A stretch of DNA of 64,000 nucleotides from Paraburkholderia phenoliruptrix (GTDB lineage: Bacteria; Pseudomonadota; Gammaproteobacteria; Burkholderiales; Burkholderiaceae): contig NZ_CADIKB010000018.1 in NCBI RefSeq assembly GCF_902859825.1, positions 56,060-120,059 of the forward strand, read 5' to 3'. Positions 9,301 through 17,532 of this stretch are shown one piece after another. The notes below the pieces were generated by a model. The model did no database searches. It saw only the letters and a list, made by a program, of their open reading frames with translations, and had not been told where the DNA came from. The position numbers and the translations under genes are program-made. The stretch's first letter is position 1, and each line of letters starts with the position of its first letter.

Positions 9301-9397
9301 CTTGCGGCGCGAGCGCCTGAGCGCCTTGTGCCTGGCCGAAAGCCTGGCCAGTCGGCGATCCCTCATACCGGGTCGTCACATTGTCGGTGGTTTGCAT
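6395..9397 (-). CDS. nrdA: Ribonucleoside-diphosphate reductase subunit alpha (NrdA)
   Basis: The 1000-residue class Ia large subunit reduces NDPs to dNDPs. An N-terminal ATP-cone (IRRNGSVVSFEPSKIAIAVTKAF) is visible, followed by a second, degenerate cone-like segment before the R1 core, as in the Pseudomonas aeruginosa enzyme. Catalytic landmarks are SSCYLTT and AVCNLGSVNL (redox cysteine pair), SSNLCTEI (thiyl-radical Cys with the following Glu), and a C-terminal CEACQ thiol pair. The tail is joined by an unusually Gly-rich then Ala-rich linker (about residues 933-977). The start is ATG at 9397, with AGGAG 8 bases upstream; a TTG at 9403 is the alternative. Upstream DNA carries NrdR and DnaA boxes. 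Confidence 0.96.
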   Translation of the reverse strand: MQTTDNVTTRYEGSPTGQAFGQAQGAQALAPQATYADYKVIRRNGSVVSFEPSKIAIAVTKAFLAVNGGQGAASARVRELVEQLTQNVVRALLRSRPNGGTFHIEDIQDQVELALMRGGEHNVARAYVLYREKRTQARGHDEQAAASTPGLSVTDNGVTRPLDMAALRGIIESACANLGDAVSAEPIVAETVKNLYDGVPMSQVYDSAILAARTMIEKDPAYSQVTARILLHTIRREILEEEVTQAEMGERYAEYFPQFIKRGVQAELLDDKLLQFDLKRLGAALDANRDLQFGYLGLQTLYDRYFLHHDGVRIEMPQAFFMRVAMGLSLNEIDREARAIEFYNVLSSFDFMSSTPTLFNSGTRRSQLSSCYLTTVDDDLDGIYEALKENALLSKFAGGLGNDWTRVRALGSHIKGTNGKSQGVVPFLKVVNDTAVAVNQGGKRKGAVCAYLETWHLDIEEFLELRKNTGDDRRRTHDMNTANWIPDLFMKRVMEGGDWTLFSPSTCPDLHDKFGAEFEAAYTAYEDKVARGEIKLFKKIPAAQLWRKMLGMLFETGHPWITFKDPCNVRSPQQHVGVVHSSNLCTEITLNTSDAEIAVCNLGSVNLVAHLKEQADGTLALDHDKLKRTVSVAMRMLDNVIDINYYAVAKARNSNLKHRPVGMGIMGFQDCLHLLRTPYASEEAVKFADTSMEAVCYYAYYASTELAQERGRYSSYRGSLWDRGILPQDSVKLLAEARGGYVEVDSSESMDWTELRSRIATYGMRNSNCIAIAPTATISNIIGVSACIEPTFQNLYVKSNLSGEFTVVNDYLVRDLKARGLWDEVMVADLKYFDGTLSRIDRIPADLRAIYATAFEVDPKWLVEAASRRQKWIDQAQSLNIYMAGASGKKLDEIYKLAWVRGLKTTYYLRTMAATHVEKSTVAHGALNAVSSGGGEGAGGAGGISGGAAGGFGVSGGAGGLQAAAAAVPAVAVEAAPEADGPVCMMRPGDPGFDECEACQ

Positions 9398-9668
9398 GTG
9401 CAAAGCTCCTGGTCCTGGAAATGTTGCGGCGAGTGCCGCGGATTAAAACGAACGCTGCGCCGCCGCGTGCGCAAGCGATGAGGTGCAGGAAAAAGACCGG
9501 CCTTGGCGGCTGGCGGGATGCGACTGCGATGAAGCCTGATTCGAATTCGTAACGGTCTTCTTCGTAGTGGTCGCGATCACTCTCAGCCCCTTTCCTGATG
9601 CATTCTGGTTGCCGCCGGTTGGTCTTGACCGGCGCGCCGCAGGAATTTTTTCGCTGCCTGGAATGCTT

Positions 9669-9699
9669 GCGGCGCCATGCTCCGGGAGCGGGGCGCCGC
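9669..9699 (-). other. GC-rich hairpin in the nrdA leader
   Basis: GCGGCGCC (9669-9676) pairs with GGCGCCGC (9692-9699), and an inner GCTC/GAGC adds a second helix. It lies between the predicted promoter and the nrdA start, so it would be in the 5' untranslated RNA. Confidence 0.5.
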
Positions 9700-9703
9700 A
9701 GAC

Positions 9704-9748
9704 TTGTGCACGCAGTTATGCACTCGGTTATTCACACAGTTATACACA
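9704..9748 (+). promoter_or_regulatory. DnaA-box series upstream of nrdA
   Basis: Two exact matches to the DnaA consensus TTATNCACA are present: TTATTCACA at 9728-9736 and TTATACACA at 9740-9748. TTATGCACT at 9716-9724 differs at one base and TTGTGCACG at 9704-9712 at two. All four point the same way and start exactly 12 bp apart. DnaA control of nrdA is established in E. coli; control here is inference. Confidence 0.7.
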
Positions 9749-9752
9749 GGAC

Positions 9753-9797
9753 ACACAATATCTAGTGCGTAACTGAATGTGTGGCACCAAGTATAGT
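9753..9797 (-). promoter_or_regulatory. NrdR operator: two boxes 31 bp apart
   Basis: Against the NrdR consensus ACACWATATATWGT, box 1 (9753-9766, ACACAATATCTAGT) matches 13 of 14 positions and box 2 (9784-9797, GCACCAAGTATAGT) matches 10 of 14. Start-to-start distance is 31 bp, the roughly three-helical-turn spacing typical of NrdR pairs. Box 2 covers the predicted -10 element, which fits repression of nrdA. Confidence 0.7.
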
Positions 9798-9817
9798 GGA
9801 CTTTCAAGACAGATCAA
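9790..9817 (-). promoter_or_regulatory. Candidate sigma-70 promoter for nrdA
   Basis: On the minus strand, a -35-like TTGATC (9812-9817) and a -10 TATACT (9790-9795) are 16 bp apart. The -10 lies within NrdR box 2. Transcription would start near 9783. Confidence 0.5.
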
Positions 9818-9878
9818 ATCGTTTTATTTGCTTCCGACGTCTTGACTTTTGGCTCGCGCGACGCGAAGCCGCCTCCCC

Positions 9879-9905
9879 GGAGAACAAGGCTGCGCCTCGT
9901 TCTCC
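9879..9905 (-). terminator. Hairpin after ampD, weak terminator candidate
   Basis: GGAGAAC and GTTCTCC (9879-9885, 9899-9905) plus inner AGGC/GCCT form an 11-bp helix with one A-C mismatch, 30 bases beyond the ampD stop. There is no T tract, so termination would be inefficient or Rho-dependent. Confidence 0.4.
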
Positions 9906-9935
9906 TCGCATCACGCAAGTTCGCGCGAAGGGGCT

Positions 9936-10532
9936 TTACGGCGTTTTAGAAAACTTGAGATAGGGGAAATACCGATCCGCGAGCGCGGTGTCGGATTGCA
10001 GGCGCGCCCACTCGAAGTGAGGTCCTGGATCGGTCTTGCGGCCGGGCGCAATATCGGCGTGCCCCGCGAGTGCCTCGATCGGATAGCGCGAGAGGAGCGC
10101 GGTGACGAGCGCGCTCAGCGTGTCGTATTGCGCCGCCTCGAACGCGGTCGTGTCGCTACCCTCAAGCTCGATGCCGATGGAGAAATCATTGCAGCGCTCG
10201 CGTCCGAAAAAATTGGACGGCCCGGCGTGCCACGCACGCTCGTTGCACGACACGAACTGTTCGAGCGCGCCGTTGCGGTGAATCACGAAATGCGCCGACA
10301 CGCGCACGCCGCGCAGATGCGCGTCGTAGTACGGGTGAGCGTTGCAGTCGAGCGTATTGAGGAAGAGTTCGGCGATGGCCGTGCCGCCGAATTCGTCAGG
10401 CGGCAAGCTGATGTTGTGCACGACAATCAGCGTGGGCACCGCGCCTTGCGGCCGTGCCTCGACATTCGGCGAGGGCAGTTTGCGTGCTTGCGGGACCCAA
10501 CCGTCTGCGTCGACGGTGAATGCGACGCTCAT
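9936..10532 (-). CDS. ampD: 1,6-anhydro-N-acetylmuramyl-L-alanine amidase AmpD
   Basis: The 198-residue product belongs to the amidase_2 (N-acetylmuramoyl-L-alanine amidase) family. Zinc-ligand motifs are visible: IVVHNISLPP (first His), and GHADIAPGRKTDPGPHFEW (second His and the Asp). HFVIHRNGALEQFVSCNERAWHAG is the AmpD core. AmpD is the cytosolic enzyme that cleaves anhydro-muropeptides during wall recycling, and its loss derepresses AmpC-type beta-lactamases in many bacteria. The start is MSVAFTVDADG at 10532, which overlaps the preceding gene's stop by 4 bases (ATGA). No signal peptide is visible, consistent with a cytoplasmic enzyme. Confidence 0.93.
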   Translation of the reverse strand: MSVAFTVDADGWVPQARKLPSPNVEARPQGAVPTLIVVHNISLPPDEFGGTAIAELFLNTLDCNAHPYYDAHLRGVRVSAHFVIHRNGALEQFVSCNERAWHAGPSNFFGRERCNDFSIGIELEGSDTTAFEAAQYDTLSALVTALLSRYPIEALAGHADIAPGRKTDPGPHFEWARLQSDTALADRYFPYLKFSKTP

Positions 10533-10852
10533 CGGGCCTCGCGGCCCGTGGGTCGTGCGCCGTGGCGCTGCGCATGCGCGGCGCTGCAGAACGCCTCTCC
10601 AGCGACGACGATGGAATCGCTCTTCGGCGCATGCACGCCGCACTCGACGCAGCGGATCATCGGCTCGGCGAGTTGCGGCGTGGCGGGACGTGCCGCGCCG
10701 TTGCCGCCGTTGCGGTAATCGGCCTTGTCGGCCGCCCCGCGTGCGCCATCCGCGCCGGTACGTTGCGCCGTGTGCGCGTCATGACGGCGCAGCGCCTTCA
10801 CAAGCCATTGGCCGACGATGAACAGCAGGATCAGCAAAAAGATTTGTCGCAT
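10529..10852 (-). CDS. Small membrane protein with Cys motif (PP0621-like)
   Basis: The 107-residue product begins with one transmembrane helix (IFLLILLFIVGQWLV). A linker rich in Ala, Gly and Arg follows, and then a small Cys motif, MIRCVECGVHAPKSDSIV...FCSAAHAQRH, which looks like a zinc-binding knuckle (CxxC plus Cys/His). The arrangement matches the uncharacterised 'PP0621 family'. Function is unknown. The 4-base overlap with ampD implies translational coupling and perhaps a link to wall recycling. Confidence 0.75.
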   Translation of the reverse strand: MRQIFLLILLFIVGQWLVKALRRHDAHTAQRTGADGARGAADKADYRNGGNGAARPATPQLAEPMIRCVECGVHAPKSDSIVVAGEAFCSAAHAQRHGARPTGREAR

Positions 10853-10861
10853 GGAACACGC

Positions 10862-11809
10862 TCACACTACGGCACGGTGCAGCAGCACCTCGAAAACAAA
10901 ACGGCTGCCGACATAAGCCAGCAGCAGCGCGACGAACGACGCCAGCACCCAGCGCAATGCGGCACGGCCGCGCCAGCCTGAGATCTTGCGCGCGGTCAGC
11001 AGCGCGCCGAACATCACCCACGAAAGAATGGCGAACACGGTCTTGTGGTCGAGGCTAAGCGCCCGGTCGACCAGTTGCTCGCTGAACAGAATGCCCGACA
11101 CGAGCGTGAGCGTAAGCAGCACGAAGCCCGCGCCGATCAGACGGAACAGCAGCTTCTCCAGCGTGAGCAGCGGCGGCAGCGTGTCGAGCCAACTGGAAAG
11201 CCAGCCATTGCCGGCTGCGGCGACGTGACGCTGTGCGAGGCCGCCGCGCATGGCATGCAGACGTCGCTCGACGAGCAGCATCAGGACGGCATGCAGCGCC
11301 GCGATAGCGAACAGTCCATAGGCAATGTTGGCGATCAGAAAGTGCAGCTTGAACAAGGGGGCGGCCGAATACGGCAGCACGCGCACGCCGTTGAACGCAA
11401 GCGGCAAAAGCGAGGCGACGCAGGCGAGCGGCAATACGAGTAGCCGCAGCCCGTCGAGCGGAAAGAAAAAGCTTTCTATCCAGTAGATGCCGGCGCCGAG
11501 CCAGAACATGGCCGAGAGCGCGAAGGCGAAACCGAACACCATCGCATTCTGCGGAAAGATCGTGGTGTGCAGCAGCACGCCGTGCGCGAGGAGCGCCACG
11601 AACAACAGCGCGCGGCCCGACGAGCCCATGCCGGAAGCCGCGGCGCCGGCCAGCCCCGGCTGCGCATGGCCGGCCGTCATGGCGGCGGCCGGCAGCGGCG
11701 GCATGCTCTCCAGCATGGGGCGCGATCCGGCGTGCCGGTGCGAGCGCCAGCCGGCCACGGCGAGTCCGCCATAGAGGAGCGCGGTGAGGGCATACAGTAC
11801 AATATCCAT
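10862..11809 (-). CDS. CcsA/YpjD-like cytochrome c assembly-type membrane protein
   Basis: The 315-residue product is a polytopic membrane protein with about eight hydrophobic helices. It matches the cytochrome c assembly (CcsA/CcmF-like) Pfam family in the short inner-membrane form often called YpjD. Conserved-looking stretches include FWLGAGIYWIESFFFPLDGLRLLVLPLACV, LKLHFLIANIAYGLFAIAALHAVLMLLVERRL with a conserved His, and DHKTVFAILSWVMFGALL. Whether it handles haem is uncertain. It is 9 bases upstream of the PP0621-like gene and divergent from ffh with an 80-base gap; divergence between ypjD and ffh is widespread in proteobacteria. Confidence 0.8.
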   Translation of the reverse strand: MDIVLYALTALLYGGLAVAGWRSHRHAGSRPMLESMPPLPAAAMTAGHAQPGLAGAAASGMGSSGRALLFVALLAHGVLLHTTIFPQNAMVFGFAFALSAMFWLGAGIYWIESFFFPLDGLRLLVLPLACVASLLPLAFNGVRVLPYSAAPLFKLHFLIANIAYGLFAIAALHAVLMLLVERRLHAMRGGLAQRHVAAAGNGWLSSWLDTLPPLLTLEKLLFRLIGAGFVLLTLTLVSGILFSEQLVDRALSLDHKTVFAILSWVMFGALLTARKISGWRGRAALRWVLASFVALLLAYVGSRFVFEVLLHRAVV

Positions 11810-11889
11810 ATTCGAAGTTTACACTAGGCCCCTGCTCCGCGACGTCTTCCGCTTCGCGCCCGCCCGGGCCGCACTGTTCATCGCTCCCC

Positions 11890-13257
11890 ATGCTCGACAA
11901 TCTGACTCAACGGATGGCGCGCGTCGTCAAGACGCTGCGCGGCGAAGCCCGGCTCACTGAGGCGAACACCCAGGAAATGCTGCGCGAAGTGCGTCTCGCG
12001 CTGCTCGAAGCGGACGTGGCGTTGCCCGTCGTGCGCGAGTTCATCGCAAAGGTCAAGGAGAAGGCGCTCGGCGAGGAAGTCATCAGCAGCCTGTCGCCGG
12101 GCCAGGCGCTCGTCGGCGTCGTGCAGCGCGAGCTGACGGCGGTCATCGGCGGTGACTATGAGGGCAAGGCCTCGGAGCTGAATCTCGCCGTCACGCCGCC
12201 GGCCGTGATTCTGATGGCGGGTCTGCAAGGCGCGGGTAAAACGACCACGGTCGGCAAGCTCGCCAAGCTGCTGCGCGAGAAGTACAAGAAGAAGGTGCTG
12301 ACCGTTTCGTGCGACGTCTACCGCCCCGCTGCTATCGCGCAGTTGAAGACGGTGACCGAGCAGGTCGGCGGGGACTTCTTCCCGTCTGAGCCGGATCAGA
12401 AACCCGTTGACATCGCGCGTGCCGCCGTGGATTGGGCGAAGCGCCATTATCACGACGTGCTGCTCGTCGACACGGCCGGCCGTCTCGGTATCGACGAGGC
12501 GATGATGCAGGAAATCGCCGCGCTGCACAGCACGCTGAAGCCGGCCGAAACGCTCTTTGTCGTGGACGCGATGCTCGGCCAGGACGCGGTCAACACGGCG
12601 AAGGCATTTAGCGACGCGCTGCCGCTCACCGGCGTCGTGCTCACCAAGCTCGACGGCGACTCGCGCGGCGGCGCCGCGCTTTCCGTGCGCCACGTGACGG
12701 GCAAGCCAATCAAGTTCGTCGGCGTCGCCGAAAAGCTGGACGGGCTGGAGGTTTTCTATCCGGACCGGATGGCCAACCGGATTCTGGGCATGGGCGACAT
12801 TCTCGCCCTCGTCGAAGAAGCGCAACGCGGCGTGGACGTCCAGGCCGCGCAAAAACTCGCCGACAAGGTCAAGAAAGGCGGCGACTTCGACCTGAACGAT
12901 TTCCGCGCGCAGCTCACGCAAATGAAGGGCATGGGCGGCCTGTCGTCGCTGATGGACAAGCTGCCCGCGCAGTTCCAGCAGGCGGCGGCCGGCGCCGACA
13001 TGAGCCAGGCCGAAAAGCAGATGCGCCGCATGGAAGGCATCATCAACTCCATGACGCCGCTCGAGCGCGCCAAGCCGGATCTCATCAAGGCGACGCGCAA
13101 GCGCCGCATCGCCGCGGGCGCGGGCGTGCAGGTGCAGGAAGTCAACCGCATGCTCAACCAGTACGACCAGATGCGCACCATGATGAAAAAGCTGAAGGGC
13201 GGCAATCTGCAAAAGATGATGCGCGGCATGAAGGGCATGTTGCCCGGCATGCGCTAA
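11890..13257 (+). CDS. ffh: Signal recognition particle protein Ffh
   Basis: The 455-residue SRP54 GTPase has the N-terminal four-helix bundle (DNLTQRMARVVKTLRGEARL). The G domain follows, with Walker A GLQGAGKTTTVGKLA (about residues 113-127), DTAGR, and TKLDGDSRGG. A methionine-rich M domain completes it (MKGMGGLSSLMDKLP, MRRMEGIINSMTPLER, and a C-terminal run with MMKKLKGGNLQKMMRGMKGM). With 4.5S RNA it targets nascent inner-membrane proteins to FtsY. No 4.5S RNA gene was found here. The length is typical of the family. Confidence 0.96.
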   Translation: MLDNLTQRMARVVKTLRGEARLTEANTQEMLREVRLALLEADVALPVVREFIAKVKEKALGEEVISSLSPGQALVGVVQRELTAVIGGDYEGKASELNLAVTPPAVILMAGLQGAGKTTTVGKLAKLLREKYKKKVLTVSCDVYRPAAIAQLKTVTEQVGGDFFPSEPDQKPVDIARAAVDWAKRHYHDVLLVDTAGRLGIDEAMMQEIAALHSTLKPAETLFVVDAMLGQDAVNTAKAFSDALPLTGVVLTKLDGDSRGGAALSVRHVTGKPIKFVGVAEKLDGLEVFYPDRMANRILGMGDILALVEEAQRGVDVQAAQKLADKVKKGGDFDLNDFRAQLTQMKGMGGLSSLMDKLPAQFQQAAAGADMSQAEKQMRRMEGIINSMTPLERAKPDLIKATRKRRIAAGAGVQVQEVNRMLNQYDQMRTMMKKLKGGNLQKMMRGMKGMLPGMR

Positions 13258-13378
13258 GCTTTAGCAAGACGGCGGCGCGCAAGGTGTTTACGCAAACGCC
13301 AGCGGCCGTCTCGAAAGAAGAATGGGTTGTGAGCACTCCCGCTCACACTATGTATACAGTTACCGCCCGTCACATGTC

Positions 13379-13930
13379 ATGAACCGCGAAGAAGCTCTCC
13401 ATATTTTCAGCCACTCCGAAGAAATCGTTTCGGCCGACGAGGTGAACGCGTCGATCAGCGGCATGGCGGCCGCCATCCGTGCCGAAATGAGCGAGGACTT
13501 CCCGCTCGTGCTTTCGGTCATGGGCGGCGCGGCGGTGTTTACCGGCATGCTGCTGCCGCATCTCGACTTCCCGCTCGAGTTCGACTACATCCACCTGACC
13601 CGCTACCGCAACACCACCAAGGGCGGCAACGAGATGCAATGGCGCGTGGCGCCGGCGGAGTCGGTGAAGGATCGCGTGGTGCTCGTGCTCGACGACATTC
13701 TCGACGAAGGCGAGACGATGGCCGCGATCCGCGACCGCATTCTCGCAATGGGCGCCAAGCGCTTCCTGAGCGCTGTGCTGTGCGAGAAGATCATTCCGAA
13801 GGCGAAGCCGCTGCGCCCCGACTTCTGCGGCTTCGAAGTGCCGGACCGCTACGTGTTCGGCTGCGGTATGGACGCCAAGGGTTACTGGCGCAACCTGCCG
13901 ACTATTCGGGCGCTGACTGAAGGCGCTTGA
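13379..13930 (+). CDS. hpt: Hypoxanthine-guanine phosphoribosyltransferase
   Basis: The 183-residue type I phosphoribosyltransferase has the PRPP-binding loop VLVLDDILDEGETM (about residues 100-113), the FDYIHLTRYR segment, and a C-terminal YVFGCGMDAKGYWRNLP base-binding region. It salvages hypoxanthine and guanine to IMP and GMP, and the enzyme complements the purine nucleoside kinase at the left of the window. The start is placed at MNREEALHIF (13379), the conserved N-terminus; an upstream ATG at 13322 would add 19 unrelated residues. A bidirectional hairpin follows. Confidence 0.88.
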   Translation: MNREEALHIFSHSEEIVSADEVNASISGMAAAIRAEMSEDFPLVLSVMGGAAVFTGMLLPHLDFPLEFDYIHLTRYRNTTKGGNEMQWRVAPAESVKDRVVLVLDDILDEGETMAAIRDRILAMGAKRFLSAVLCEKIIPKAKPLRPDFCGFEVPDRYVFGCGMDAKGYWRNLPTIRALTEGA

Positions 13931-13970
13931 TGAGTCCCGGCGTGGGCCGGTAGCCTGTAGCAAGCGAAGC

Positions 13971-14003
13971 AGAAAAAAAGCGGCCCGCCGGGCCGCTTTT
14001 TCA
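13971..14003. terminator. Bidirectional terminator between hpt and marC
   Basis: A perfect AGCGGCCC/GGGCCGCT stem is flanked by an A run on the left and a T run on the right, so it can end both convergent genes. Confidence 0.85.
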
Positions 14004-14053
14004 TTTGCGCCGCGAATGGCGCGAAGCGGCGCCGAAGCAACAGCGTGCCCGCT

Positions 14054-14653
14054 TCACAGTTGATGCACGAACGCGCGAATACCGCCTAGCATCATCTCCA
14101 CCGAAATCGCGACCAGCACGAGCCCCATCAGGCGCTCGAACGCCATCATGGTGCGCTCGCCAAGCCACGCCTGAATGCGCTCGGCCAGCATCAGGACCAC
14201 GGCGCAGACGATCATCGTGACCGTCAGCGCGCCGATCCACTCGAACATCTTGCCGGGCGCCTGCGACGTCAGCAGCATCACCGTTGCGAGCGCCGACGGC
14301 CCGGCGAGCGCCGGAATGGCGAGCGGCACGATGAGCGGCTCGCCGCCGCGCGTGTCTCCGCCGAACGGGCCGTCGGGATGCGGAAACACCATACGCAACG
14401 CGATCAGAAACAGCACGATGCCGCCGCCGATGCGCAATGACTGGTCCGTGAGGCTCATCATGCGCAGAAAGCCGTCGCCGAGCACCATGAACAGCAGCAG
14501 GATCGCAAACGCGATCGCGACCTCGCGCAGAATCACGGCGGTGCGCCGCTTCGGCGACACACCGCGCAGACAGCTGATGAAGAGCGGAATGTTGCCGAGC
14601 GGGTCGGTGATCAGAATCAGCAGGACGGTCGCGGACAGGAAGGTGTACTCCAC
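14054..14653 (-). CDS. MarC-family inner-membrane protein
   Basis: The 199-residue product has six hydrophobic helices. It carries the MarC signature at its start (LLILITDPLGNIPLFISCL) and LAIPALAGPSALATVMLL in the middle. Despite the name (multiple antibiotic resistance), E. coli MarC is not shown to confer resistance, and the transported substrate is unknown. The ATG lies 12 bases after the proS stop on the same strand, so the two are probably co-transcribed. Confidence 0.9.
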   Translation of the reverse strand: MEYTFLSATVLLILITDPLGNIPLFISCLRGVSPKRRTAVILREVAIAFAILLLFMVLGDGFLRMMSLTDQSLRIGGGIVLFLIALRMVFPHPDGPFGGDTRGGEPLIVPLAIPALAGPSALATVMLLTSQAPGKMFEWIGALTVTMIVCAVVLMLAERIQAWLGERTMMAFERLMGLVLVAISVEMMLGGIRAFVHQL

Positions 14654-14665
14654 CGTCCGCTCCGC

Positions 14666-16402
<1,737 letters not shown>

Positions 16403-16659
16403 TCAGATTTTCCAAAAGCGGCGGCTCCGGAGGGACCGCCCGAAAGGGTGAAAACAGGAAATCGACACGGCTTGGGCGCCAAAGCCCTGCCCCGCGCCGC
16501 ACTGCGCGGCGCCGCCATTACGGAGCCGTCGCCGCCGCGCAAGGCCTTGCACGCAAGGGATGACGCACGGGAAACTTGACAGGCTACCCCAAATGCAGGC
16601 CATTTGCGGCGAATCGTTCCATTCTGGTGCGAATCGGTGCGTGAGGGCCGTTATCTGTT

Positions 16660-16665
16660 TATAAT
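16660..16665 (+). promoter_or_regulatory. TATAAT -10 element upstream of rppH
   Basis: An exact TATAAT lies 34 bases before the rppH ATG. No good -35 is seen at 16-18 bp, so this is a partial promoter call. Confidence 0.4.
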
Positions 16666-16698
16666 CAAAGCAATTTTAAAGGATTCGAAGGTGGTTGT

Positions 16699-17448
16699 AT
16701 GCTGGATCGTGAAGGCTTTCGCCCGAACGTCGGCATCATCCTCTTGAACGCGCACAACGAGGTGTTTTGGGGCAAACGGCTCCGTGAACATTCCTGGCAG
16801 TTTCCGCAAGGGGGCATCAAGTACGGTGAGACCCCCGTGCAAGCGATGTATCGGGAGTTACACGAAGAAACCGGTCTGCTTCCTGAGCACGTCAAGGTGA
16901 TTGGTCGCACGCGCGACTGGTTGCGTTACGAGGTGCCTGACAAGTTCATCAAGCGCGAGGTACGCGGTCATTACCGCGGCCAGAAGCAAATCTGGTTTTT
17001 GCTCCGAATGGTGGGGCGCGATTGCGACATCTGCTTGCGCGCCACCGACCACCCGGAGTTCGATGCCTGGCGCTGGAACGAATATTGGGTGCCGCTCGAC
17101 TGTGTGATCGAGTTCAAGCGGGATGTGTATCAGTTGGCGCTGACGGAGCTATCCCGTTTCATGCGCCGGACTGCGCCGCGTACGGAAAAAACGGGCGGTC
17201 ACCATGGCCCGCGCTATCCGCGGATAGCGTCGTCAATGGAAAGTCCGCCGGATTCCACGGTGATGACGGTGACCTCGGTCACGTCGGTCACGTCGGTCAG
17301 ACTCGAAACGTCGGTTCACACAACGGGCGCGGCCGACTGCGGCGAGCGTGTCGGTTCAGCGGATCAGACCGGCACCGCGTCCGAGCTCGAAAACGAATCG
17401 GCTCGCGAGGCTGGGGGCTCGCTCCTTCGCCACGGCGCGCGCAGTTGA
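16699..17448 (+). CDS. rppH: RNA pyrophosphohydrolase RppH with a long C-terminal tail
   Basis: The 249-residue Nudix hydrolase removes pyrophosphate from 5' triphosphate RNA to start mRNA decay. The N-terminus MLDREGFRPNVGIILLN is the RppH hallmark, and the Nudix box GGIKYGETPVQAMYRELHEE (about 38-57) is complete. The catalytic domain ends around residue 160 (LSRFMRR), where E. coli RppH (176 residues) is nearly finished. The rest is a low-complexity tail with TSV repeats encoded by a 9-base tandem repeat near 17270-17300. Such tails occur in Burkholderiaceae but are poorly conserved. A strong terminator follows. Confidence 0.93.
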   Translation: MLDREGFRPNVGIILLNAHNEVFWGKRLREHSWQFPQGGIKYGETPVQAMYRELHEETGLLPEHVKVIGRTRDWLRYEVPDKFIKREVRGHYRGQKQIWFLLRMVGRDCDICLRATDHPEFDAWRWNEYWVPLDCVIEFKRDVYQLALTELSRFMRRTAPRTEKTGGHHGPRYPRIASSMESPPDSTVMTVTSVTSVTSVRLETSVHTTGAADCGERVGSADQTGTASELENESAREAGGSLLRHGARS

Positions 17449-17479
17449 TTGTTCTGAGCGGCGTCTCGTGCCGTCCATG

Positions 17480-17521
17480 CGGGCGCGGCCCCCGGAATCC
17501 GGGAGCCGCGCCCGTTTTTTG
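17480..17521 (+). terminator. Intrinsic terminator between rppH and the CNP1-like gene
   Basis: CGGGCGCGGC (17480-17489) pairs with GCCGCGCCCG (17505-17514), followed by six T residues. It ends just 12 bases before the next start codon, so the downstream GAGGAAA ribosome site lies against the terminator. Confidence 0.85.
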
Positions 17522-17532
17522 AGGAAATCATA

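Larger units (their letters stand above)
9398..9935. other. nrdA control region between nrdA and ampD
   Basis: No gene is supported in this 538-base stretch. From ampD toward nrdA it contains an ampD-side hairpin (9879-9905), a candidate minus-strand promoter (9790-9817), two NrdR boxes, three or four DnaA boxes at 12-bp spacing, and a GC-rich leader hairpin (9669-9699). If the promoter call is right, nrdA has a leader of about 380 nucleotides. Confidence 0.6.

Noticed and set aside
6626..9481. Long plus-strand frame opposite nrdA
   Set aside because: Arg/His-rich shadow of nrdA without recognisable family features.
9704..9748. Replication origin (oriC) because of the DnaA boxes
   Set aside because: No dnaA, dnaN, gyrB or rnpA-rpmH neighbours and no AT-rich unwinding element; a gene-regulatory array is simpler.
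9583..9807. 74-residue minus-strand frame across the nrdA control region
   Set aside because: It overlaps the DnaA and NrdR boxes and has no ribosome site; composition is non-coding.
17264..17302. Short tandem repeat as a CRISPR or regulatory repeat
   Set aside because: It lies inside rppH and encodes TSV repeats in frame; no spacers.
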